Below, piece by piece: positions 43,752 through 50,775 of a DNA stretch of 64,000 nucleotides (position 1 is its first letter; each line of letters starts with the position of its first letter). The position numbers and the translations under genes are program-made. The notes below the pieces were generated by a model. It worked only from the letters and a program-made list of their open reading frames with translations, searched no databases and had not been told where the DNA came from. Origin of the DNA: Bacterioplanoides sp965219715 (lineage in GTDB: Bacteria > Pseudomonadota > Gammaproteobacteria > Pseudomonadales > Oceanobacteraceae); NCBI RefSeq assembly GCF_965219715.1, contig NZ_OZ244785.1, forward strand, positions 496,001-560,000, written 5' to 3'.

Positions 43752-44126
43752 ATGGAAACTCTCAATGACAGTACCGACGACAAACGACTTCGAAACCAGG
43801 CTTTTGGGAAGCGTCTTAAGGTGTTACGCCAGGCCTCTGGATTCACCCAAGATCAACTTGCGGAGCAGGTTGGCAAGTCATCTGAAACAATTAGCAAGCT
43901 TGAACGTGGGCTTATTTACCCTGGCGTTGATATGCTGATTTTGTTAGCAGAGAAGCTAGACAGTTCGTTAGATGAGTTGGTGGGGGTGACCCAGAGCCGA
44001 GGGCTTTCCGGCAAGCAAGTTACTCTGTTATCTGAAGCTCATATCGCTTTAAAGCAGATGGATGAAGAATTGCTCAGTGTTGCACTCAAGCAATTACAGG
44101 CGTTGAATACTTTAAGTACGCGTTAA
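43752..44126 (+). CDS. XRE-family helix-turn-helix regulator
   Basis: A 124-residue Cro/CI-type repressor. The HTH is FGKRLKVLRQASGFTQDQLAEQVGKSSETISKLERG (about 20-55), followed by the usual YPGVDMLILLAEKLDSSLDEL. A C-terminal 50-residue helix may dimerise. I chose the ATG at 43752, since a longer frame opens at a TTG at 43692. It lies between the lipoprotein and DUF932 genes, and about 1.7 kb before the injection system, which it might control; that is a guess. Confidence 0.88.
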   Translation: METLNDSTDDKRLRNQAFGKRLKVLRQASGFTQDQLAEQVGKSSETISKLERGLIYPGVDMLILLAEKLDSSLDELVGVTQSRGLSGKQVTLLSEAHIALKQMDEELLSVALKQLQALNTLSTR

Positions 44127-44140
44127 ACGATTTTGGTTCG

Positions 44141-45097
44141 TCACGCCACCAGCGCAAGTGCAGCATCAAGAGCTTTCTTCTTGGTGTTCGCACCATGGCC
44201 GAACCAGGCTGAGTCAATACGGTGTTCCGTACTGATAGCTCGCTTCTCGTGATCAACGAACTCCGTAATGGAATTCAGTAACCCGTAAGCGGTACGGTGT
44301 GCTGACTCCAGCTGTGAGCCTCTGCCATTGCCTTCAAACAAATTGATGGCTTTTGCGATAGAGTGCTTTCCAGCTGATTCTACTCCTGCATACTGAGGTG
44401 GAATAAGAACCTTATGGTAGAAATCTCTGGCCTCTTTTAAAGAAACCTTTCGCTCACTCAGTGTTTTCATTTCATATATAAAGTTATCCCAGCCAGAGAC
44501 AGAAATACCGAGTTGCTTCTTCACAGCTTCTGGATCGAATTTAGTACTGTGTGGGATTTTGACTGCGCTTTCTTTATCTTGAGATAGAGAAATTGCCAGA
44601 GTGTTGTTACATACAACTCGAACGCTGGTGAATTGAGCTGTAGTGGCCATCGTGCCGTCACACGCGGTAGCTAATAGCACATAGCCGTTGGTTACATCAT
44701 TGCCCTTCAAGCTGGTGGATTGGCCTGTACGAGCTAATGCCCAGATTTTCTTACCTCCCTTGAGTACTCCGGCTGTTTCCAGCTCAAAACCGGATACCTC
44801 GGTCAGGTCTCGATAGAATTCGAGGATCTCCCGTGGTTGAACGACGTTATACCGTTGTCCAACTACAGATAGTGCATCACCAGTATCAGAACGATAGAGC
44901 ACGGTTTTGTCTTCGAATGAACCGAGAGAATCAGTTTCAATACCTGTATTGAACAGCACAGGGCTACGATTAATTTCCCAGTTTAACCCGGCCTTATCTG
45001 CCCAGAATTCTAACGGCATACCTTTTTCTAAGCGGGTACCCAGTTCATGCCAAGGCATTTCACCGACGTATGCCATGCTTTCTACTAAATGAGACAT
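44141..45097 (-). CDS. DUF932 phage/plasmid-like protein
   Basis: A 318-residue protein of the DUF932 (TIGR03299) family common on plasmids, phages and islands. Typical features are PWHELGTRLEKGM at the start, LSVVGQRYNVVQPREILEFY, ARTGQSTSLKGNDVTNGYVLL and FTSVRVVCNNTLAISL. The function is not known; the family often accompanies replication or anti-restriction genes. A GAGGAAAC Shine-Dalgarno precedes the ATG. It is transcribed after the glycine-zipper gene (24 nt apart), probably as one unit. Confidence 0.9.
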   Translation of the reverse strand: MSHLVESMAYVGEMPWHELGTRLEKGMPLEFWADKAGLNWEINRSPVLFNTGIETDSLGSFEDKTVLYRSDTGDALSVVGQRYNVVQPREILEFYRDLTEVSGFELETAGVLKGGKKIWALARTGQSTSLKGNDVTNGYVLLATACDGTMATTAQFTSVRVVCNNTLAISLSQDKESAVKIPHSTKFDPEAVKKQLGISVSGWDNFIYEMKTLSERKVSLKEARDFYHKVLIPPQYAGVESAGKHSIAKAINLFEGNGRGSQLESAHRTAYGLLNSITEFVDHEKRAISTEHRIDSAWFGHGANTKKKALDAALALVA

Positions 45098-45121
45098 ATT
45101 AGTTTCCTCTAATGTATGGTT

Positions 45122-45448
45122 TTATGCGCAGGTGCTGAATTCATGCCAGCAAGAATTGCAGAGATAATTATCGAGTACTTTTTCGTCGATAGTTTTACCG
45201 ACGGCAGCTCCGGTGGTCCCACCGGTAGCAGCACCAAGTAGACCTCCGATAATGGCACCGCCAATACCTCCAATTACTGGCCCGCCTGGGCCTGCGATCA
45301 CGCCCACTTTCATTCCTATTTGGGCTCCGGTGTAAGAAGCTTTGGCACCCCCTATAGCACCGGCAGCGGTACCGATTTTTCCTGCAAGTTTACGAGCGGT
45401 GTTTTTTGTATGAACTGAATCTGACTTGCATTTTGGGCATAGTGTCAT
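45122..45448 (-). CDS. Zinc-ribbon protein interrupted by a glycine zipper
   Basis: A 108-residue protein; the ATG at 45448 has a GGAG Shine-Dalgarno, while the Met five codons earlier (45463) has none. It begins CPKC and ends with CNSC, two zinc knuckles that could pair into one ribbon. Between them are about 75 residues rich in Gly and Ala with GxxxG repeats (GKIGTAAGAIGGAK, GGPVIGGIGGAIIGGLLGAA), a membrane-inserting or self-associating glycine zipper. No signal peptide. I know no assigned function for this arrangement. Confidence 0.7.
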   Translation of the reverse strand: MTLCPKCKSDSVHTKNTARKLAGKIGTAAGAIGGAKASYTGAQIGMKVGVIAGPGGPVIGGIGGAIIGGLLGAATGGTTGAAVGKTIDEKVLDNYLCNSCWHEFSTCA

Positions 45449-45869
45449 GTGTGTTTTCTCCATATTTACTGAGGGTAGAGGCTAATTCCTCTATTCGGGT
45501 TAGTAATATGGAACTGAAATTTCTTAGAACACGGAATAGTAATAATGTCCCGATTTTTCTCGAATAGGCTAAGCGAGTGCCCAGAAGAATTACTTATAAT
45601 CTTTATGTGGGCGATAGAGGTTAAAACCACAGTGGTTTCTGCATAGAGGTTTAGATATGTGATGCTGAGAATTTACCGAAGACATGTTATTTGACTCGGC
45701 TGGTGTCTATCCGAAAAATATTCAGAATAGTGATATTGTCGTATGTGTCTCGGGTATTTTCCCTTAATAATAAAGATTATTAATTGATACCTTGCGTTTT
45801 TACAGGGGTGTTCTACGCTGGATTAACGAAAGGATTGTAAGCACATGTAACTCAGCACGGATGGCGAGT
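45449..45869. promoter_or_regulatory. Divergent regulatory region before the injection-system operon
   Basis: About 420 nt without a convincing gene. At 45624-45638 is a perfect 7-1-7 palindrome (AAACCAC A GTGGTTT), flanked by two exact copies of ATAGAGGTT at 45614-45622 and 45643-45651. A TATAAT hexamer lies just upstream at 45595-45600, without a good -35. The symmetric arrangement looks like an operator for a dimeric regulator. The region serves either the minus-strand zinc-ribbon/DUF932 unit or the plus-strand operon. Confidence 0.5.
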
Positions 45870-46439
45870 ATGTTAGATCTGGCTTTACAGCTAATAAAGG
45901 ATTCTCTTGATCGGTTCCTGTCCAATTTCTTCTCATTGGAGGAGGGAGTTGTCGTCATTAATCGCATCATCGATCAGGACGGAAAGCGTCCGGCGGGTAA
46001 CAGCAATAAGGTTATTCTTTGCCTGATCAATCTTTCGCAAGAAACTAACAGTCAATATTATAATCGGCCTGCCGCAGCAGTTGACGGTAGTATGGTATCA
46101 ACTCAGCCAGCTATGTACTTCAATATGGAATTACTGTGTGTCGCTGACTTTGATGAGTACGATGAAGCCCTTCGTTGTCTCGGTGCTATCCTGAGTTTCT
46201 TTCAAAAAAATCCCTCTTTATCATTAAATAGCAGCTCGGATTCTTTTAACGACAAAAATCAGTTACGCCTTGATATTGAGTCAGAGTCTTGTTTCAACAT
46301 GCATAATCTTTGGAGCTCTATTGGCGCTAAATATCAGCCATCTGTCGTTGTTCGTGCCAGTCATATCACTATCGATGGCGATGTAATTAATCACCGTAGT
46401 CACGGGGTGCGAAGAGCTGAGGTATCTGCTCATGGATAA
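45870..46439 (+). CDS. Contractile injection system DUF4255 protein (Afp16/Pvc16-like)
   Basis: A protein of 189 residues with the DUF4255 pattern: MLDLALQLIKDSLDRFLSNF, then VVVINRIIDQDGKRPAGNSNKVILCLINLSQE, and a later YFNMELLCVADFDEYDEALRCLGAILSFFQ. In Afp/PVC particles this protein caps the tube and sheath and sets their end. The frame is open from a TTG at 45792 and has an ATG at 45861. I chose the ATG at 45870 because GGATGG precedes it by 5 nt and family members begin here. First gene of the operon, overlapping the next by 8 nt. Confidence 0.88.
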   Translation: MLDLALQLIKDSLDRFLSNFFSLEEGVVVINRIIDQDGKRPAGNSNKVILCLINLSQETNSQYYNRPAAAVDGSMVSTQPAMYFNMELLCVADFDEYDEALRCLGAILSFFQKNPSLSLNSSSDSFNDKNQLRLDIESESCFNMHNLWSSIGAKYQPSVVVRASHITIDGDVINHRSHGVRRAEVSAHG

Positions 46440-47289
46440 CCGAACTCCTTTAATGAGCCTTCGTTTCTGCCACCGTTACTTTGGAGCATCATTCCTCAAA
46501 CATTTTGAATGCCTGTGTGATGCATCAACTTTGTCTCTTTTTAATCAGTATGGGTTGGTGGTTCGGACGTACAAGGAGTCCGGAGATTGCACTTGTATCG
46601 GGATTTATTCTTTAGGTGACTTTCCTCAAGGCTTACTCATTTCAAGGTTGGATGAGCTGTTAGGGAAGGAAGCTCTTGTATTTAATATCTGCGGGGATTC
46701 ATCCATCTATTATGCAGCAACGGACCTAGGTGATGACAAGCCAAAGAGCCTTGTTTTTAGCAATAAAATTAAATCAGATAAGCCTGTTGATGCTAATGAT
46801 TCTGAGAGCTCAAGGACACTAAGTAGTGAAGTTTTACCTGGTTTCAAAAGCGATTTCCTGCTGCGGGTAGAGATATTTCCACACATTCTGAAAGAAGATG
46901 TTATGCGTGGGTTTAATACATACTCTGTGCAAATCTCTGAGCGAAAGTTACCGAGATTCTATTACGTTGAAAATCAGGGGCGTATTCGTCAGCAGTCTAT
47001 CAGTATTCTCTCGTCGGAAGGTTTTAAATTTCATAGTGAAGAATGCAGTGAGCTAATAAACGGAAAAGAGTATCGCGTATTACATTCCGGGTATGTTGCT
47101 ATGCCGTTGGTTACTTCCGAGGGTGAAACACTATCGTTAGTAGCCGAAGATCCTGAAGACCCAGTTACAGGGCATGTAAGAAGAGATACGCTGATTAAAA
47201 ATTTACCGGACCCGATATTGGGAAATTTTTCTGTAAGAAAAAATAATGGGAAGGCACATGCATGCTGCGACATGTTTGTGTATGTCTAA
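46432..47289 (+). CDS. Uncharacterised protein of the injection-system operon
   Basis: A 285-residue protein lying between the DUF4255 cap gene and the sheath gene, with 8-nt overlap to the former. No signal peptide or membrane segment. The N-terminus (LRFCHRYFGASFLKHFE, then NQYGLVVRTYKESGDCTCIGIYSL) and the C-terminal part (ILSSEGFKFHSEECSELINGKEYRVLHSGYVAMPL, ending KNNGKAHACCDMFVYV) look like a compact beta-rich fold. It has nine Cys, high for a structural phage-tail protein. Its position suggests a particle or assembly component. I do not recognise the family with confidence. Confidence 0.75.
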   Translation: MDNRTPLMSLRFCHRYFGASFLKHFECLCDASTLSLFNQYGLVVRTYKESGDCTCIGIYSLGDFPQGLLISRLDELLGKEALVFNICGDSSIYYAATDLGDDKPKSLVFSNKIKSDKPVDANDSESSRTLSSEVLPGFKSDFLLRVEIFPHILKEDVMRGFNTYSVQISERKLPRFYYVENQGRIRQQSISILSSEGFKFHSEECSELINGKEYRVLHSGYVAMPLVTSEGETLSLVAEDPEDPVTGHVRRDTLIKNLPDPILGNFSVRKNNGKAHACCDMFVYV

Positions 47290-47321
47290 CCATTTAAGTC
47301 ATATTAACAGAGGGCAACAGG

Positions 47322-48902
47322 ATGCCAGGCACAGCTAAAACTCCAGGTGTTTATATAAACGAAGCAAACGGATTTCCTAATTCCGTAGTACCGATAGCGA
47401 CAGCGGTACCGGCTTTTATTGGATATACACCGAAAGCTGAATACGAAGGGAAATCGTATCGAAATAAAGCGCAGAAAATTTCTTCTTTCTCCGAATTTAA
47501 AGCCATATACATGCTGGAAGATCCTGCGCTGCCAGCCGACCCGGTTAAGCAATACCAACCGGAGTATTACCTGGTTCCTCAGAAAGTGAAGCCAGAAAGT
47601 GGCGATTATGTCGCTATCGGAGGCAAGTATTATTCAGTGCTGCCAGATCCGACCACAATTTACTATATGTATAACGCAATACGCTTGTTTTTCGAAAACG
47701 GTGGTGGTGATGCTTACATTGTTTCAGTCGGCGGTTATGGTGATATCGCAGGCAAACCAATGGATAGTAAAGATACCCATATAGTAAACCCAAATGTCCA
47801 GTTAGCAGATTTAAAGAAAGGTCTGGAACCATTGATGTTCGAGCAAGAGCCGACGATGTACTACTGCCCGGATGCGACTCTTATGCCTGCCGATAAAAAC
47901 GGAACTGTTATGCAGTTGATGTTGTTACAGGCGGAAAAAATGCAAACGGTGGTTTGTCTGTTTGATGTTATTGGAGGACGTGCACCTGATCCGGTGATGT
48001 TCCCGAATGATATTCAGAACTTCCGTAATAGTACTGGGTCCCAGGGACTTAAGTATGGAACCGCTTATTATCCTTTCGTTAATACCACCATCATGGGAGC
48101 AGGAGAAATAGACTTTACGTCTCTGTTTGGTGGTGATGTCAGTAAGTTAGCGGATATTATTAACCCTTCCGGAAGCAGCGACCCAGTGTCAACCCAGTTA
48201 CTGGAAATGATTGAGAGCCCTAAATCTCATGATATGACGAATAAGCAGCTGCATACGGCTTTAATGAATGCTAATAAACATTACGCCTTGATTATAAAGC
48301 ACGCAACAAATGACGCTAACGTCCTACCACCATGTGGTGGTATGGCAGGAATTTATGCCGTGAATGATCAGGAAAAGGGCGTTTGGCATGCACCAGCTAA
48401 TGTCAGCATGGTTGGCGTTTCAGGTTTACCACTGCTCCTTAACGATCATCAGCAGGAAGATCTGAATGTTGATGCGATTTCAGGGAAATCCATCAATGCG
48501 ATTCGTTTTTTTAACGGCCAGGGCATTCTGGTCTGGGGGGCGAGAACGCTGGATGGTAACAGCGAGGATTGGCGCTATGTCTCCGTCAGGCGCACGATGA
48601 CTTTTCTGGAACAGTCGGTAAAACTGGCAGCCAGGGCGTATGTGTTTGAACCCAATGATGCAAATACATGGTCGGCTGTAGAATCTATGATTAGTGGGTT
48701 TTTAACATCGATTTGGAAGGAAGGTGGGTTGCAGGGAGCATCGGCGGCCGAAGCATTTCAGGTTGAAATCGGTTTGGGCTCGACCATGACAGCGGAAGAC
48801 CTGTTAAACGGCTATATGAATATTACAGTAAAGGTTGCTGTTGTACGGCCGGCTGAATTTATTGAAATTACTTTCCAACAAGAAATGGCAAAATCTGGCT
48901 GA
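47322..48902 (+). CDS. Contractile sheath protein
   Basis: A 526-residue phage-tail-sheath family protein. The start TPGVYINEANGFPNSVVPIATAVPAFIGYTP is the typical sheath N-terminus (insertion strand and first domain). The C-terminal domain contains ISGKSINAIRFFNGQGILVWGARTL and VSVRRTMTFLEQSVKLAARAYVFEPN (about 420-448), the most conserved segment, and the final strand VVRPAEFIEITFQQE. It forms the outer contractile cylinder. Only one sheath gene is visible, whereas Afp and PVC loci carry three. Followed after 54 nt by the tube genes. Confidence 0.96.
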   Translation: MPGTAKTPGVYINEANGFPNSVVPIATAVPAFIGYTPKAEYEGKSYRNKAQKISSFSEFKAIYMLEDPALPADPVKQYQPEYYLVPQKVKPESGDYVAIGGKYYSVLPDPTTIYYMYNAIRLFFENGGGDAYIVSVGGYGDIAGKPMDSKDTHIVNPNVQLADLKKGLEPLMFEQEPTMYYCPDATLMPADKNGTVMQLMLLQAEKMQTVVCLFDVIGGRAPDPVMFPNDIQNFRNSTGSQGLKYGTAYYPFVNTTIMGAGEIDFTSLFGGDVSKLADIINPSGSSDPVSTQLLEMIESPKSHDMTNKQLHTALMNANKHYALIIKHATNDANVLPPCGGMAGIYAVNDQEKGVWHAPANVSMVGVSGLPLLLNDHQQEDLNVDAISGKSINAIRFFNGQGILVWGARTLDGNSEDWRYVSVRRTMTFLEQSVKLAARAYVFEPNDANTWSAVESMISGFLTSIWKEGGLQGASAAEAFQVEIGLGSTMTAEDLLNGYMNITVKVAVVRPAEFIEITFQQEMAKSG

Positions 48903-48956
48903 TTAAAATCATTCTGATTTCGTTTTATTATTTGATTCAACAAAAGGAACATTGTT

Positions 48957-49418
48957 ATGGCTGATGATGGTAGCAAAGAAGGCGCAACCTGGCCCATGCC
49001 GAAATTCCGGTTCGAAGTGGACTTGGGTAAAGAGTTAAAGGGTATTGCATTTCAGGAAGTTTCCGGAATGGAGAAAGAAGTGCAGGTTATTGAATACCGA
49101 AAGAGCAATAGTAAGTTATTTTCTGTTGAGAAAATGCCGGGAATTGCAAAATACGGTAATGTGACGATGAAACGTGGTGTTTTCGTAAAAGACAATCGAT
49201 TCTGGAAATGGATGAACGAAATAAAAATGAACACCATTAAGCGGCGTACTGTGATGATAAAACTATTGGATGAGAATGGAAAAGTCACTGTTCAATGGAC
49301 GCTGCACAATGCTTGGCCGACTAAAATTTCCGGAACTGATCTTAAGTCGGATGATAGTTCTGTCGCTGTCGATACACTAGAAATTGCTCATGAGTATATG
49401 ACGGTGAAGAATGCCTGA
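48957..49418 (+). CDS. Inner tube protein (gp19/Afp1-like)
   Basis: A 153-residue T4-gp19-type tube protein. The pattern PMPKFRFEVDLGKELKGIAFQEVSGMEKEVQVIEYR, then KYGNVTMKRGVFVKDNRFWKWM and WTLHNAWPTKISGTDLKSDDSSVAVDTLEIAHEYM is typical. It polymerises into the rigid tube propelled by the sheath. AAAAGGAAC precedes the ATG. It overlaps the next tube gene by 8 nt. Confidence 0.95.
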   Translation: MADDGSKEGATWPMPKFRFEVDLGKELKGIAFQEVSGMEKEVQVIEYRKSNSKLFSVEKMPGIAKYGNVTMKRGVFVKDNRFWKWMNEIKMNTIKRRTVMIKLLDENGKVTVQWTLHNAWPTKISGTDLKSDDSSVAVDTLEIAHEYMTVKNA

Positions 49419-49857
49419 TTTTCTGTCTGGATTTTATTTCACTGTTCAGGCTCTGGATCCGGTAAACTTCTTTGAAGCCGACTTCAAGGAAATTTCCGGT
49501 CTTGAGAAAGAAATGAAGACTGAAGAAGTTGTCTGTGGCGGTGAAAATCGTTTCAAATACAAGCTGCCCTCTGGATCTTCTTATAATAATTTAATTCTTA
49601 AGAGAGCGGTTGTCTCAAAATCATCAGGCCTTTTAGATTGGTGTAGTAGCGTAATTGATGGTGGCCTGACGAAAGCTATCTGTACCAAAGATATACAGGT
49701 TCAGCTGAAGAATTCTGACGGAAAACCTGCGCTTTGCTGGACCTTTAAATCAGCCTACCCAATCAAATATTCTTCCAGTGACCTTAATTCTCAGGAAGGA
49801 AGCTTACTTGTTGAAACTATAGAGTTAGCGTATCTGTACTTTGATATTAAAAAATGA
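49411..49857 (+). CDS. Second tube protein, tube initiator (Afp5-like)
   Basis: A 148-residue gp19-family paralogue of the preceding gene: SGFYFTVQALDPVNFFEADFKEISGLEKEMKTEE, then NNLILKRAVVSKSSGLLDWCSS and WTFKSAYPIKYSSSDLNSQEGSLLVETIELAY. In Afp/PVC the second tube protein forms the first ring on the baseplate. Similarity to the first tube protein is limited to the family pattern, so the two are old duplicates with separate jobs. Confidence 0.93.
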   Translation: MPDFLSGFYFTVQALDPVNFFEADFKEISGLEKEMKTEEVVCGGENRFKYKLPSGSSYNNLILKRAVVSKSSGLLDWCSSVIDGGLTKAICTKDIQVQLKNSDGKPALCWTFKSAYPIKYSSSDLNSQEGSLLVETIELAYLYFDIKK

Positions 49858-49899
49858 CAGGCATGATCCTGTTTATAATCTCTTGGTGGAGAAAATATA

Positions 49900-50064
49900 A
49901 TGACTGTTGAGATTCGGGAAGTTGTGATCAAAACAGAAATCAAGACCCGTGAAGAGGTTGGTTCGATTTCGCAGCAAGAACTTCGCAGGCTTAAACATAA
50001 TATTGTTCGGGAATGTATGAGCCGGATAAGTAAAAAGGCGACCACAGGCTTTCGTAGTCGGTAA
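49900..50064 (+). CDS. Small DUF5908-like protein (Afp6/Pvc6-like)
   Basis: A 54-residue gene, too short for many gene finders. It reads MTVEIREVVIKTEIKTREEV and continues with QELRRLKHNIVRECM and a basic tail. DUF5908 proteins of injection systems have this size, the EIRELVIK-type opening strand and a C-terminal helix (…ECVEQVL). GGTGGAG lies 14 nt upstream of the ATG. It sits between tube and LysM genes, exactly where Afp6 and Pvc6 lie. Role unknown. Confidence 0.82.
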   Translation: MTVEIREVVIKTEIKTREEVGSISQQELRRLKHNIVRECMSRISKKATTGFRSR

Positions 50065-50076
50065 TAAGGTGAAGGT

Positions 50077-50775
50077 ATGGCGGTACAAAATGGGGCATTA
50101 GAAAAAATGGTGCTAACGGGCTATAAGAATGGCCAGTTCAGTGAGAAAACCGGTGATACCTATACGGTGATGCTCAATCCCGAAAAGTTTAATCTGAATT
50201 CATCCGTGAGTTACAACGATAAATCAGCTCCTGGTTCTGTTGGCGGGACCCCTGAATATACCAGTACTCCTGGTGATGACCTGAGTTTTGAGTTGTTATT
50301 GGACTGTACTGGAATTGTTGATCAGAAAAGAACTGACTTGCAAAAAGAACTTAAAGATTTTAAACAGGTTGCATACGAGTACAATGGCAGTATTCACCGG
50401 CCAAACTTTGTGGTTATACGCTGGGGGGAGGGTTTAGATTTCTCTGGTGTATTAAACGATATGAAGGTTAGCTATACGCTTTTTTCACCGAGTGGAAAGC
50501 CCCTCCGTGCCAGGCTATCGCTTTCATTTTCTTCCTATGTCGATCCAGAGGAAGCGGAGAAAAAGAAGGGAAAAAACTCTCCTGATATGACCCATATGAT
50601 CTCAGTTGTCGAGGGAGATGATCTACCTGCATTGGCTTATCAGACTTACCAGGATGCTTCTTTATGTATCCCACTTGCACGTTTTAATGACCTTGATCGT
50701 TTCCGCAGGCTGAAGCCCAATAACAATTTGGTATTTCCTCCATTAGACCAATCGTCAGGGAGGCAACATGGCTGA
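50077..50775 (+). CDS. LysM-domain baseplate/tube adaptor (Afp7-like)
   Basis: A 232-residue protein. The N-terminal part (TYTVMLNPEKFNLNSSVSYNDKSAPGSVGGTPEY) and FELLLDCTGIVDQ follow the CIS tube-adaptor family. The last ~60 residues (MISVVEGDDLPALAYQTYQDASLCIPLARFN onward to NNLVFPPL) are a LysM domain. In Afp-like particles Afp7 (gp53-like) joins the tube initiator to the spike. The stop overlaps the spike gene start by 8 nt. Confidence 0.93.
   Translation: MAVQNGALEKMVLTGYKNGQFSEKTGDTYTVMLNPEKFNLNSSVSYNDKSAPGSVGGTPEYTSTPGDDLSFELLLDCTGIVDQKRTDLQKELKDFKQVAYEYNGSIHRPNFVVIRWGEGLDFSGVLNDMKVSYTLFSPSGKPLRARLSLSFSSYVDPEEAEKKKGKNSPDMTHMISVVEGDDLPALAYQTYQDASLCIPLARFNDLDRFRRLKPNNNLVFPPLDQSSGRQHG

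Noticed and set aside
45122..45448. Calling the glycine-zipper protein a bacteriocin
   Set aside because: Gly/Ala-rich repeats recall bacteriocins, but the zinc knuckles, absence of a leader and lack of export or immunity genes do not support it.
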